Of a stretch of DNA of 64,000 nt, positions 27,021 to 36,199 are shown piece by piece. The stretch is from Alkaliphilus sp. B6464. GTDB lineage: Bacteria; Bacillota; Clostridia; Peptostreptococcales; Natronincolaceae. Position numbers and translations under genes: made by a program. Each line of letters begins with the position of its first letter. Position 1 is the first letter of the stretch. The notes beneath the pieces are model-generated. The model was not told where the DNA came from, did no database searches, and worked only from the letters and a program-made list of their open reading frames with translations. Location of the stretch: the NCBI RefSeq assembly GCF_018141165.1, contig NZ_CP058557.1, forward strand, positions 2,356,001-2,420,000, written 5' to 3'.

Positions 27021-27668
27021 TTGATTAAAGAATCAAGTTTTAAACCCCCAGTTTTAAAAAAAAATAAAATAGGAATAATGGGAGGAACATTTGATCCGAT
27101 TCACTTTGGTCATTTATTTATTGCTCAAACAGCTTTAAATAGACTTGAGTTAAATAAGATCATATTTATACCAACTGGAAAACCTCCGCATAAACAACAA
27201 AGGTTAATAACAGATAGCTATAATCGTATTGATATGTTAAATTTAGCAACTAAAAGTAATCCCAAATTCGAGATTTCATCTATAGAAATAAATAGAGAGA
27301 AAACATCCTATACGATTGATACAATTAAAGAACTACAGCTGTATTATGGAAAGAATACAGATATTTATTTTATTACAGGAACTGATGCATTTATTGGTAT
27401 AGAGTCCTGGAAGGAATATAAAGAGCTTCTAAGTATAGCTAAGTTTATTGTTATGACTAGGCAAGTATTAAACAGTGAACTATTAGATGAAAAGATTGAA
27501 CTATTTATTAAGGAATATGGGGCTAATATTACTAAAATAGAAATACCAACTTTAGATATTTCATCAACAGATATTAGGAGAAGAATAAAAGAAGGAAATT
27601 CCATAAAATATCTATTGCCTGAAAGCGTAGAAAAGTATATATTAAAAAATAGGTTATATATTGATTAG
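27021..27668 (+). CDS. nadD: Nicotinate-nucleotide adenylyltransferase
   Basis: The protein has 215 residues. The nucleotidyltransferase motif GGTFDPIHFGH and the C-terminal ISSTDIRRRI are diagnostic. It converts nicotinate mononucleotide to deamido-NAD. The TTG start at 27021 has AGGGAGAG 7 bases upstream and gives an N-terminal extension of about 18 residues over typical NadD; no better start is in frame before the motif. It forms the conserved nadD-yqeK-LCP-rsfS neighbourhood, here with a cation exchanger inserted before rsfS. Confidence 0.93.
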   Translation: MIKESSFKPPVLKKNKIGIMGGTFDPIHFGHLFIAQTALNRLELNKIIFIPTGKPPHKQQRLITDSYNRIDMLNLATKSNPKFEISSIEINREKTSYTIDTIKELQLYYGKNTDIYFITGTDAFIGIESWKEYKELLSIAKFIVMTRQVLNSELLDEKIELFIKEYGANITKIEIPTLDISSTDIRRRIKEGNSIKYLLPESVEKYILKNRLYID

Positions 27669-27680
27669 CGAGGTGTGATA

Positions 27681-28256
27681 ATGGAAGTACATACAATTGA
27701 AGAAATTCACCATAAATTAAGACAGAATGTATCTTCACATAGATACACACATACTTTAGGCGTAATAGATGCAGCTATTTATTTAGCAAACAAATATGGT
27801 GAAAATGAAGAAGCTGCATATATGGCAGCATTATTACATGATTATGCTAAGGATTTTTCAAAGGAACAATTGGAAGAATATATACGTCAAAATAATTTAG
27901 AAGTTGATGAGATTATGGCTAATGCATACCAATTAATTCATGGAAAAGTCGCTGCACATATTGCTAAATGCGAATTTAATATTTACGATGAAAATATATT
28001 AAATGCAATAGAGTATCATACAACTGGCAGAAAAAAAATGAGTAAATTAGAGAAAATTATTTACCTAGCGGATTTTATTGAGTTAGGCAGGAATTATATA
28101 GGAGTAGAAGAATTAAGAATGATTGCTGAGGAAAACTTAGATGCCGCAGTTTTACAGGCTATAAATAATACTATAAATTACGTTCTATCTATGGGAGGTC
28201 TATTGCATACCAATACAGTTGAAGCCAGAAATTCATTATTGTATAGGAATAAATAG
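27681..28256 (+). CDS. yqeK: YqeK-type HD-domain Ap4A hydrolase
   Basis: The 191-residue protein has the HD-domain metal ligands: an early His in RYTHTLGV, ALLHDYAKD (HD pair) and an EYHTTG segment. YqeK enzymes split diadenosine tetraphosphate symmetrically to two ADP. The GTG at 27675 overlaps the ribosome site; ATG 27681 is preferred. Confidence 0.9.
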   Translation: MEVHTIEEIHHKLRQNVSSHRYTHTLGVIDAAIYLANKYGENEEAAYMAALLHDYAKDFSKEQLEEYIRQNNLEVDEIMANAYQLIHGKVAAHIAKCEFNIYDENILNAIEYHTTGRKKMSKLEKIIYLADFIELGRNYIGVEELRMIAEENLDAAVLQAINNTINYVLSMGGLLHTNTVEARNSLLYRNK

Positions 28257-28303
28257 CATTAGAGGACTTTTATTGATACAAAGTTAAATAGAAGAGGTGA
28301 ATT

Positions 28304-29509
28304 ATGGGAAAAAGAAGAAAGCAAAAGCGGAAAATTTTACCGATGGTTATAACTATTGCTATAGTACTACTTATTGGTAGCTTTATTAATATATATCGTG
28401 CAAATCCTTTTAATACTAATGGTGATAACGGTGGATGGGGAAATCCACTGCAGTTACTTAGAGGTAAAAAGGAAAGAACTAATATACTTGTTTTTGGAGT
28501 AGATTCTTCAAATAAACAAAAAAGTGATACATCCCGATCAGATAGTATTATGCTTGTTACTATAGATCCTAATAAGGAAAAGCCTACAATTATTTCAATC
28601 CCAAGAGATACTCGTGTTCAAATTCCTGGCAGAAAAAATTCAGATAAAATAAATCATGCCCATGCCTATGGCGGGCCAGATCTGTTAGTAAAAACTGTGG
28701 AACAATTTCTTAATATAAACATTAATTATTATGTGAGGATAAATTACAATGCAGTTATTGAGGTTGTAGATGCTTTGGGTGGTGTTGAAATTGATGTACC
28801 AATTAATATGAAGTATAGCGATCCATACGATAATCCACCATTAAAGATAGATATTAAAAAGGGTTTACAAGTACTAGATGGTCAACAGGCAGTACATTTC
28901 ATGCGTTTTAGAAAAGGATATGTTAATCAAGATTTAGGCAGAATAGAGGCACAGCAGCAATTTGTAAAGGCATTAGTAGATAAGGTGATTTCACCGACAA
29001 CAATTTTAAAAATTCCTCAACTTGTAGATATTGCATACAAGAATATTGAAACTGATATACCAAAAAGTAAGATGCTTTCTTTAGGAGCTATGGCTTCTTC
29101 TATTAATGTTGATAATTTAAATAAAGTTACTTTGCATGGAGTTCCTAAAACAATTAATGGAACATCTTATTATGTAGTGAATGATGAGGACATAATTGAA
29201 CTAAAAAATACCTATTTAACAGATGAGCAAAGCAGTTCTTCTATAGCTACAGTGGAGGTTTTAAATGGATGTGGAGTTACTGGTATTGCTGGACAATATG
29301 CAGATACAGTTAAAGAATATGGATTTGATGTTTCTAGAGTTGATAACTACGAAAAAAACACAATTGATGTATCTTTTATTGAATATGCAAAAGCTTATAA
29401 AAAAGAGGCCGAAAATATAAAATCTGAACTTGGTATTAATACATTGATTGAGAAAGATAATGATGAAGCTAATATACGAATTATTATAGGAAAAGACTTA
29501 GCTAGATAG
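28304..29509 (+). CDS. LytR-CpsA-Psr family wall-polymer ligase
   Basis: The 401-residue protein has a basic N-terminus, one membrane helix (about residues 13-30) and an extracellular LCP domain (about 60-260): VFGVDSSNKQKSDTSRSDSIMLVTIDP, SIPRDTRVQIPG and MRFRKGYVNQDLGRIEAQQQF carry the conserved Asp and Arg residues. A LytR C-terminal domain follows (about 310-400; VEVLNGCGVTGIAGQYAD). LCP enzymes move lipid-linked anionic polymers onto peptidoglycan. Confidence 0.93.
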   Translation: MGKRRKQKRKILPMVITIAIVLLIGSFINIYRANPFNTNGDNGGWGNPLQLLRGKKERTNILVFGVDSSNKQKSDTSRSDSIMLVTIDPNKEKPTIISIPRDTRVQIPGRKNSDKINHAHAYGGPDLLVKTVEQFLNININYYVRINYNAVIEVVDALGGVEIDVPINMKYSDPYDNPPLKIDIKKGLQVLDGQQAVHFMRFRKGYVNQDLGRIEAQQQFVKALVDKVISPTTILKIPQLVDIAYKNIETDIPKSKMLSLGAMASSINVDNLNKVTLHGVPKTINGTSYYVVNDEDIIELKNTYLTDEQSSSSIATVEVLNGCGVTGIAGQYADTVKEYGFDVSRVDNYEKNTIDVSFIEYAKAYKKEAENIKSELGINTLIEKDNDEANIRIIIGKDLAR

Positions 29510-29579
29510 TTAAGAGTTTCAAATATTCATTGAAAATATTTAATATTAAACAATATAGTTATTGTTATGATACACGTCT

Positions 29580-29609
29580 ATGGCTTCCTTTAAAACAAAA
29601 GGGAGTCAT
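29580..29609 (+). terminator. Hairpin after the LCP gene
   Basis: ATGGCTTCCTT and AAGGGAGTCAT pair over 11 bases with two wobbles; only a short T-containing tail (ATCTTTC) follows, so terminator function is uncertain. Confidence 0.45.
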
Positions 29610-29690
29610 ATCTTTCAATCTAGCAAATATATTATTACAGAAGCTTTTTAGAATGTATAGATATGTAAAATGCTAGGGAGGAACATTTCG

Positions 29691-30692
29691 ATGAATATTA
29701 TTATTGTTTTTTTTATGTTTATTGTAAGTTTGGTAATTATAATTAAAGGGGGAGATTGGTTTGTAGAATCTGCGGTATGGGTAGCTAAGGCAACCGGAAT
29801 TCCTAATGTGTTAATAGGAGCTACTATAGTAAGTGTTGCAACAACTCTTCCGGAATTATTAGTTTCTTCGATTGCTACATATAATGAATACTACGATATT
29901 GCTATAGGAAATGTCGTTGGATCAACAATATGCAATATAGGGTTGATATTAGGATTAGTGGCAGTTTTAACACCTATTAAAATAGAAAGAAAAGGTTTTT
30001 TTATAAAAGGAAGCTTCATGTTATTTAGTGCTGCAGTTTTGCTTTTCCTATTAAAGGATACAATAATTACGAGAAAAGAAGGTAGTATACTATTAATCTT
30101 ATTAGCCATATATATCATATTTAATATAATAGAGCTCAAAATTGAGTCGAAAAATCAATTTGTAACTAATAGAACTAATATAACAAAAAAGAATGAGGCT
30201 TTTAAAGTCATAATTAAGTTTGTTGCTGGAGCTATATTAATTGTTATAGGTGCAAAAATATTAGTAGAAAGTGGTTCGGAGATAGCAAGATTTTTAAAAA
30301 TACCAGAACAGGTTATCAGTCTAACTTTAATTGCTATTGGTACTTCTTTACCTGAACTCATTACAGCTATTAGCTCAATGTTAAAAGGAGAACAGGGAAT
30401 CTCTGTAGGTAATATTTTAGGGGCGAATACTCTGAACATGTTAATGGTACTTGGGGTTTCTTCTAAAATAGGGAGCAAAGGAATTGTTACTAGCTATCAA
30501 AATATTATGCTAGGAGCTAAAATTTACAATATTCCACAAACATTGTATCTAGATATGCCTATGTCTCTTTTAGTGATGTTGATATTGGTCGCTGGAGGTT
30601 TATTTTCGAAAAAAATAGGAAGAGCATTAGGGCTATCATTGGTAGTCAGTTATATAATGTATTTAACTGTTTTAGCAAAACTTTTTATGTAA
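29691..30692 (+). CDS. CaCA-family Ca2+/Na+ exchanger
   Basis: This 333-residue protein has about ten membrane helices in two inverted halves. The alpha repeats are visible: TTLPELLVSSIATY...GNVVGSTICNIGLILG in the first half and IGTSLPELITAISSM...GNILGANTLNMLMVLG in the second, with the Glu and Asn ion-binding residues. It exchanges Ca2+ for Na+ or H+. TAGGGAGGAAC precedes ATG 29691; the upstream ATG at 29670 lacks a ribosome site. Confidence 0.9.
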   Translation: MNIIIVFFMFIVSLVIIIKGGDWFVESAVWVAKATGIPNVLIGATIVSVATTLPELLVSSIATYNEYYDIAIGNVVGSTICNIGLILGLVAVLTPIKIERKGFFIKGSFMLFSAAVLLFLLKDTIITRKEGSILLILLAIYIIFNIIELKIESKNQFVTNRTNITKKNEAFKVIIKFVAGAILIVIGAKILVESGSEIARFLKIPEQVISLTLIAIGTSLPELITAISSMLKGEQGISVGNILGANTLNMLMVLGVSSKIGSKGIVTSYQNIMLGAKIYNIPQTLYLDMPMSLLVMLILVAGGLFSKKIGRALGLSLVVSYIMYLTVLAKLFM

Positions 30693-30713
30693 TAGTAATA
30701 TAGGAGGATTTAA

Positions 30714-31067
30714 ATGAAAAAACAACTAATGAGTATTATTTTAAAAATTATGAGTAGCATAGATGATAAATTAGGAGAAAATTCAACAGTTTTAGATCTT
30801 AGCAATATTACATCAATATGTGATTATTTTGTTATAGCTAGTGCATCATCTTCGAGACAAGTAAAGGCAATAGTAGATGCGATTGAAGATAAATTATCAA
30901 AGGAAGGTTTAACATTAACCCATAAAGAAGGTTATGAATCAGGAAGATGGGTATTATTAGACTATGGTGATATAGTGATACATATTTTTCATGAAGAAGA
31001 TAGAGAGTTTTATAATTTAGATGGAATTTGGAAAGATGCAAATGAAGTAAATATTGACATCGTCTAA
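30714..31067 (+). CDS. rsfS: Ribosome silencing factor RsfS
   Basis: The 117-residue protein shows CDYFVIASASSSRQVKAIVDAI, EGYESGRWVLLDYGDIVIHIF and REFYNLDGIW, the signature of RsfS/Iojap. It binds L14 and blocks subunit joining when nutrients are short. TAGGAGGATT precedes the ATG. Confidence 0.95.
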   Translation: MKKQLMSIILKIMSSIDDKLGENSTVLDLSNITSICDYFVIASASSSRQVKAIVDAIEDKLSKEGLTLTHKEGYESGRWVLLDYGDIVIHIFHEEDREFYNLDGIWKDANEVNIDIV

Positions 31068-31205
31068 ATATTAGAATAGAGTATATAATATACAATAAAA
31101 GTGTTATTAATATTTCAATAAAAATTATCTTCAGAGATTTAAGAAAATTTCAACACATGATGAAACTTAGATAATCTATATGAAGAAATAGTTATGGAGG
31201 AGATT

Positions 31206-31853
31206 ATGGAAAAAGAAATACATCCAATATTAAAAGGTATTATTCCTCTAATTGATGGTATAGCTGCAACCTTTGGGAAGAACTGTGAAGTAGTTCTGCA
31301 TGAGATAAATGGTTCTAAAAAATCTATTGTTGCAATACATAATGGACATGTGACTGGTAGGTCCCTAGGTAGTCCAATGCTAGATATAGGAATAAAGGCA
31401 TTAACTAAAGATGATAATGTAAGTAATATTTTAAATTATAGTAATAAAAGCTCTAATGGGCATATTTTAAAATCATCTACTATGTTTATTAAGGATGGAA
31501 ATAATAATATTATTGGTTGTTTATGCATTAATATTGATATTTCACAGTTTGTAGTTGCACAAAAAGCATTAGAAGAATTAGTACACACTAACTTAGATGC
31601 AGAGGTAAGCCTAGAAGATACTGTTTCAAATAATATAAATGATGTTCTTACAAATATTGTAGCACAAACCTTGGAGGCTACAGGAAAACCTGTTGTTTAT
31701 ATGAATAAGGAAGAAAAGGTAAGTGTTGTGAAAAAATTAAATGATCAAGGTGCATTTTTAATTAAAGGAGCAATTGATTATGTTGCTAAAATTCTCTGTG
31801 TATCTAGATATACAGTGTATAATTACCTTGATGAAATAAGAATAAATGAATAG
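31206..31853 (+). CDS. YheO/DauR-like PAS-HTH transcriptional regulator
   Basis: The protein has 215 residues. A YheO-type PAS domain (about 5-115; HPILKGIIPLIDGIAATFGKNCEVVLHE, GCLCINIDIS) is joined to a C-terminal helix-turn-helix (about 160-212; GAIDYVAKILCVSRYTVYNYLDEI). Relatives include DauR, which controls D-arginine catabolism. Here it is directly upstream of ridA and the serine dehydratase genes, so it probably controls amino-acid breakdown. GGAGGAG lies 4 bases before ATG 31206; ATG 31194 overlaps that site. Confidence 0.87.
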   Translation: MEKEIHPILKGIIPLIDGIAATFGKNCEVVLHEINGSKKSIVAIHNGHVTGRSLGSPMLDIGIKALTKDDNVSNILNYSNKSSNGHILKSSTMFIKDGNNNIIGCLCINIDISQFVVAQKALEELVHTNLDAEVSLEDTVSNNINDVLTNIVAQTLEATGKPVVYMNKEEKVSVVKKLNDQGAFLIKGAIDYVAKILCVSRYTVYNYLDEIRINE

Positions 31854-31865
31854 GGAGGAATACAA

Positions 31866-32246
31866 ATGATGAAAATGATAAATACTGATAAGGCACCAGC
31901 TGCAATTGGTCCTTATTCCCAAGGGGTAAGAGTGGATAATTTGCTTTTTATCTCTGGACAAATGCCACTAGACCCAAATACAATGGATATTGTACCTGGA
32001 ACAATTAAAGAGCAGACAGCAAGAGTAATTGAAAATTTAAAGGCAATTTTAGAAGAAGCTGGACTTACCCTCAATAATGTAGTAAAAACTACAGTATTTA
32101 TTAAAGATATGAATGATTTTGCTAATATCAATGAAGTATATGCTAGCTATTTTACTGAAAATAAACCTGCTAGAGCATGTGTTGAGGTTGCTAGATTACC
32201 TAAAGATGTAGGTGTAGAAATAGAAGCTATTGCTGTAATTAAATAG
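31866..32246 (+). CDS. ridA: RidA family enamine/imine deaminase
   Basis: The 126-residue protein fits the family length. The catalytic Arg is Arg103 in [13 protein letters not shown], and IGPYSQGV and [10 protein letters not shown] are typical. RidA hydrolyses 2-aminoacrylate, the reactive enamine formed by serine and threonine dehydratases, to pyruvate. Location just upstream of the serine dehydratase genes fits that role. It is 12 bases after the regulator gene with GGGAGGA upstream. Confidence 0.95.
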   Translation: MMKMINTDKAPAAIGPYSQGVRVDNLLFISGQMPLDPNTMDIVPGTIKEQTARVIENLKAILEEAGLTLNNVVKTTVFIKDMNDFANINEVYASYFTENKPARACVEVARLPKDVGVEIEAIAVIK

Positions 32247-32255
32247 TAAATTCAA

Positions 32256-32282
32256 AAGTGGTCATACATTGTATGACCACTT
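32256..32282 (+). terminator. Hairpin between ridA and sdaAB
   Basis: A 12-bp perfect stem, AAGTGGTCATAC with GTATGACCACTT, 3-base loop. There is only a weak T-tail, so it may attenuate rather than fully stop transcription into sdaAB. Confidence 0.6.
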
Positions 32283-32347
32283 AATTGTGTGGATATAATT
32301 TTGGATGAAAGAGGAAATATATTATATATTTGTTAGGGGAGAAAGAT

Positions 32348-33019
32348 ATGAAAGAGTTTAGTATATTTGATGTTGTAGGACCAAATATGATAGGACCTTC
32401 TAGTTCTCATACTGCTGGTGCATGTAGAATAGGAAAGGCAGCCTATAAAATGGCAGGAGAAGATATTAAAAAGGTAACGTTTCTATTACATGGTTCTTTT
32501 GCAAAAACTTATCGTGGACATGGAACTGATAAGGCCTTGGTAGGAGGAATATTAGGTTTTGATCCGGTTGATGAGCGAATAAAGTATTCCTTTGACTTAG
32601 CTAGAGAAAAAGGGATAGAATTTATATTTCAGGAGGCAGATTTGGGAGAAGTGCATTCTAATACTGTCAAAGTTATTGTTGAGAAAAATGACGGCGAAAT
32701 AATCGAGCTAATGGGATCTTCAATTGGTGGAGGAAATATTGTAGTAACAGAAATTAATGGTTTGGAAATAGAATTTACTGGAGAATATGATACATTGATT
32801 ATTTCTCATGTAGACAAACCGGGGGTTATAGCAAAGGTTACTGCAGTTTTAGCACTTTATGATATTAATATTGCTTTTATGAGGGTATATCGTTATAGTA
32901 AAGGGCAAAACGCATTTATGATTATAGAAACCGACAATGAGATCAGTCCTGAAATAGTTTCTTACATTAAAAAAACAATACCAGAAGTTCCACAGGCTTA
33001 TTTAGTGAATATAAAATAG
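32348..33019 (+). CDS. sdaAB: L-serine dehydratase, iron-sulfur dependent, beta subunit
   Basis: The 223-residue protein has GPNMIGPSSSHTAGACRIG and HGSFAKTYRGHGTDKALVGG, which help form the substrate site with the alpha subunit, and a C-terminal ACT domain (about 150-223; HVDKPGVIAKVTAVLALYDINIAFM). The two-subunit enzyme deaminates serine to pyruvate and ammonia. TAGGGGAGA precedes ATG 32348; the TTG at 32330 is too far upstream of it. Confidence 0.95.
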   Translation: MKEFSIFDVVGPNMIGPSSSHTAGACRIGKAAYKMAGEDIKKVTFLLHGSFAKTYRGHGTDKALVGGILGFDPVDERIKYSFDLAREKGIEFIFQEADLGEVHSNTVKVIVEKNDGEIIELMGSSIGGGNIVVTEINGLEIEFTGEYDTLIISHVDKPGVIAKVTAVLALYDINIAFMRVYRYSKGQNAFMIIETDNEISPEIVSYIKKTIPEVPQAYLVNIK

Positions 33020-33040
33020 AATAAGGATAGGTGAAACTGA

Positions 33041-33916
33041 ATGAACTTTACAAATGGAAAAGAGTTACTGGATCTATGTAATAAACATAATAAGAAGATT
33101 TATGAAGTGATGCTAGCTAAGGAAGTAGAATTATCAGGGTTAAGTGAAGAAGAAATTCGTGACAAAATGAGAGAAAGTCTAGAAATAATGAAATCAGCAG
33201 TTAATAGTGGACTTAATGAAGAAGTAAAGTCTCTAAGTGGATTAATAGGTGGAGAAGGTAAAAAGATTAAAAAAAGAAGAGATACTCATAAACCTGTATG
33301 TGGATTAGTTATGTCAAAGGCTATTAGTAGTGCTATGGCAGTACTTGAGGTAAATGCAGCAATGGGAAGAATTGTGGCTGCTCCTACAGCGGGATCATGT
33401 GGTATAATACCAGGAACCTTAATTACTATGCAGGAGGAATTTGGTTTAGAAGACGAAGATATAATTAATGCACTTATTACAGCAAGTGCCATCGGAATGA
33501 TAATAACCAAAAATGCCACAGTGGCTGGTGCTGAAGGTGGTTGTCAGGCTGAAACTGGGTCAGCAGCTGGTATGGCAGCTGGAGCAGTTGTAGAGCTTAT
33601 GGGTGGAACTCCAGAGGCAAGCTTGTCCGCTGCATCTATGTGCATTAAAAATATTTTAGGGCTAGTTTGCGATCCAATAGCAGGACTTGTAGAAGTGCCT
33701 TGTCAGACGAGAAATGCAATGGGCGCAGCTAATGCTCTAATATGTGCAGAAATAGCATTGTCTGGAGTATCTAGTATTATTCCTTTTGATGAAGTTGTTG
33801 ATACTATGTACAAAGTAGGTAGGTCTATTCCTTTTGAATTAAGGGAGACGGCTTTAGGAGGTTTAGCTGACACACCAACTGGTAGAAAAATACAAAAACA
33901 GGTATTAGGAGAATAG
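33041..33916 (+). CDS. sdaAA: L-serine dehydratase, iron-sulfur dependent, alpha subunit
   Basis: The 291-residue catalytic subunit has APTAGSCGIIPG, AGAEGGCQAETGSAAGMAAGA and ILGLVCDPIAGLVEVPCQTRN; the conserved Cys residues in these motifs bind the 4Fe-4S cluster, whose free iron activates serine. The enzyme is oxygen-labile, which fits an anaerobe. It follows sdaAB by 21 bases. Confidence 0.96.
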   Translation: MNFTNGKELLDLCNKHNKKIYEVMLAKEVELSGLSEEEIRDKMRESLEIMKSAVNSGLNEEVKSLSGLIGGEGKKIKKRRDTHKPVCGLVMSKAISSAMAVLEVNAAMGRIVAAPTAGSCGIIPGTLITMQEEFGLEDEDIINALITASAIGMIITKNATVAGAEGGCQAETGSAAGMAAGAVVELMGGTPEASLSAASMCIKNILGLVCDPIAGLVEVPCQTRNAMGAANALICAEIALSGVSSIIPFDEVVDTMYKVGRSIPFELRETALGGLADTPTGRKIQKQVLGE

Positions 33917-33920
33917 TAAT

Positions 33921-33960
33921 AAACACCAAGGTATGAAAACTACATACCTTGGTGTTTTAT
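33921..33960. terminator. Bidirectional terminator between sdaAA and the carboxypeptidase gene
   Basis: AAACACCAAGGTATG (33921-33935) pairs perfectly with CATACCTTGGTGTTT (33943-33957). The 3' arm reaches the stop codon of the convergent gene. Confidence 0.9.
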
Positions 33961-35276
33961 TTAAATATATTTTTATTAAAGCTATATATAGGAGATCTTT
34001 TCTTATATGAAAATCTTTTTCTATTTCTTTTTTTAATTCGCAAATATGCAATAAATATTTGCCATAAAACAAATGCACTAATAAATATAACAAAAAACTT
34101 GGAAGGTTTTAAAAGTCTAAGTAATATAGGTTGTTCTTCTATGGACTCTTTAGCAATCAAATCTATTTCGCCTATAACTTCGTTGTCTAAAGAGTAGCTG
34201 AGTTTTCCTAGCACTTTACCTTGAGTAATCGGTGCTTTAATATCTTCATTTATTGAAATACTTTCTGTAATATTACTTAAGTTTGTATTATTTGGTATTA
34301 TAGAAAGTTTATCATTTGCAATGGCAATGTTAACATAGTTATCTTTACCATTTTTTACAGGAACTTTAAGTTGGTCAGAATTGTTTCCTGTTAGTGATAC
34401 TAACTTAAAGTTTGTATGCCCATAGTCAATTAAAGTTCTAGAATCACTATAGACATCTACACCTTCTGCTCCAAGTATAACGGAAATTACACGATGATCT
34501 TCTTTAACTCCAGAGCTTATAAGACATTGCTTAGCTGCACCTGTATACCCTGTTTTAATTCCATCGATAATATCATATTTAATATTTATGTACTTTCCAT
34601 TGTAAAGCATTTGATTTCCAGCACCGGTACCCCATAAAAACTTATTTGTATTGCGATAATATCTAGTTTCTGGTGTTTGTTCTGTCGGCTCAAATGTTAG
34701 CATAGGAGTATTTACAATTTCTCTAAAAAGGTCAAAACTCATAGCATGCTTTGCAATCATTGCTAAGTCATAAGCTGTGGTCACGTGGCTCGTATCTGGT
34801 AAACCGTGTGGATTGGAGAAATTAGTATTTAAGGCACCAAGTTCTTTGGCACGTTGATTCATCATCTCGACAAACTTTTCTACAGAGCCAGCTACATGAA
34901 TAGCTAGTGCCTCCGCAGTGTCGTTGGCAGAACGAATCAATAGGGCATGCAAAAGTTCTTTAACTGTAAATGATTCTCCCCTTAGAAGATACATGCTAGA
35001 ACCATCTACATAAAGATCGTAATCAATAGTAACCCTATCATCTAAGTTGGCATTCTCTAATACTAAAACGGCTGTCATTACCTTAGTAGTACTTGCTGGA
35101 TAAGCTTGCTGATGAGCATTTTTATCGAACAAAATCTTTCCTGTTTCGTAGTCTATTAGTACCCCATTCGGAGCAGTAATAGCAGGAGCTTCTTGAGCAA
35201 AAGTAATATTTGATATAGATGTAACAATAAAAGCTACTAAAGTAAAAATTAATAAGTATCTCCACTTATATTTCAT
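33957..35276 (-). CDS. D-alanyl-D-alanine carboxypeptidase (DacF/PBP5 type)
   Basis: The 439-residue protein has a signal peptide (cleavage likely after ITFAQ) and an S11 peptidase domain with Ser62 and Lys65 in ASTTK, SAN in RSANDTAE and KTG in GIKTGYTG. A second beta domain and a C-terminal membrane helix (about 390-412) with a very basic tail follow. It trims the terminal D-Ala from wall peptides. On this strand AGGGGG lies just before the ATG at 35276, which is preferred to the ATG at 35294. Clostridial DacF proteins act in vegetative growth or spore cortex; which applies here is not visible. Confidence 0.93.
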   Translation of the reverse strand: MKYKWRYLLIFTLVAFIVTSISNITFAQEAPAITAPNGVLIDYETGKILFDKNAHQQAYPASTTKVMTAVLVLENANLDDRVTIDYDLYVDGSSMYLLRGESFTVKELLHALLIRSANDTAEALAIHVAGSVEKFVEMMNQRAKELGALNTNFSNPHGLPDTSHVTTAYDLAMIAKHAMSFDLFREIVNTPMLTFEPTEQTPETRYYRNTNKFLWGTGAGNQMLYNGKYINIKYDIIDGIKTGYTGAAKQCLISSGVKEDHRVISVILGAEGVDVYSDSRTLIDYGHTNFKLVSLTGNNSDQLKVPVKNGKDNYVNIAIANDKLSIIPNNTNLSNITESISINEDIKAPITQGKVLGKLSYSLDNEVIGEIDLIAKESIEEQPILLRLLKPSKFFVIFISAFVLWQIFIAYLRIKKRNRKRFSYKKRSPIYSFNKNIFK

Positions 35277-35456
35277 AGTCCCCCTACCCTTCATATAATA
35301 AAACTGATTATCTAATATAGTATACCAGAAATTATAAAGAAAATTAAGGAAAAATTATTATTAATAAAAGGGAAAGTTGTAAATAGATAGAAATATAATA
35401 ACTAAACTCTTATTTTCTGACAATATAATAATTAAATTATTGAAAAGAGGGATTAT

Positions 35457-36098
35457 ATGAATTTAGGTAAAAAGCAAAATCTAATAATAGTTATTGCAAT
35501 TATAGTTATAGTGTTAGGTTTCTCAATTTCTAACTATATAAAGCAGCAAAAAGTCTACGTACTAAGCCGTGAGGAAAAAAAAGATATTTTACATGAGAGT
35601 AGTACAGAAAGTGGTAAAGATAGTAGTAGCAATAGAGATGAGATCAATAGTGAGAAGATAGTAGTACATATAGAAGGTGAGGTTGTCAGCCCTGGCGTAT
35701 ATGAATTAGATAAAGACACGAGGGTTTTTGATGTTATTGAAGCAGCTGGAGGATTATTAGAAACAGCAAATCGGAAAAAAATTAATTTAGCTAAAAAAAT
35801 AGTGGATGAAGAATATATATATATCCCTAGTGAAGGTGATGAAAATGTAGAAATTCCAAATATAACTAATGCACCTATAACGACTAATATTAATAAAAAT
35901 GAAAGTCTTATAAATATTAACAATGCTAGTATGGCAGAATTAAATAGTCTACCAGGTATAGGAGAAGTATTAGCTAACAGAATAGTAGAATACAGAAGTG
36001 AAAAAGGAGATTTTAAATCTGTAGAAGAATTGAAAAACGTAAGTGGAATAGGCGATAAAAAATTTAGCGAAATAAAGGATAAGGTAACTGTAAAATGA
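35457..36098 (+). CDS. comEA: ComEA-like DNA-binding protein
   Basis: The 213-residue protein has an N-terminal membrane helix (about 8-26), a charged linker, an SLBB domain (about 70-130; VVHIEGEVVSPGVYELDKDTRVFDVIEAAGG) and tandem helix-hairpin-helix motifs (about 155-213; INNASMAELNSLPGIGEVLANRIVEYR). ComEA binds incoming double-stranded DNA on the cell surface. No comEC or comEB lies nearby, so competence itself is not shown. Confidence 0.92.
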   Translation: MNLGKKQNLIIVIAIIVIVLGFSISNYIKQQKVYVLSREEKKDILHESSTESGKDSSSNRDEINSEKIVVHIEGEVVSPGVYELDKDTRVFDVIEAAGGLLETANRKKINLAKKIVDEEYIYIPSEGDENVEIPNITNAPITTNINKNESLININNASMAELNSLPGIGEVLANRIVEYRSEKGDFKSVEELKNVSGIGDKKFSEIKDKVTVK

Positions 36099-36199
36099 TA
36101 ACAGGTTTAAGTATAACAATAAATGATGTATAATATATATGATTTATTATATTATGTAGTTTAGCGATTATGATAGGTATATTAATAAGGAGGATTAGG

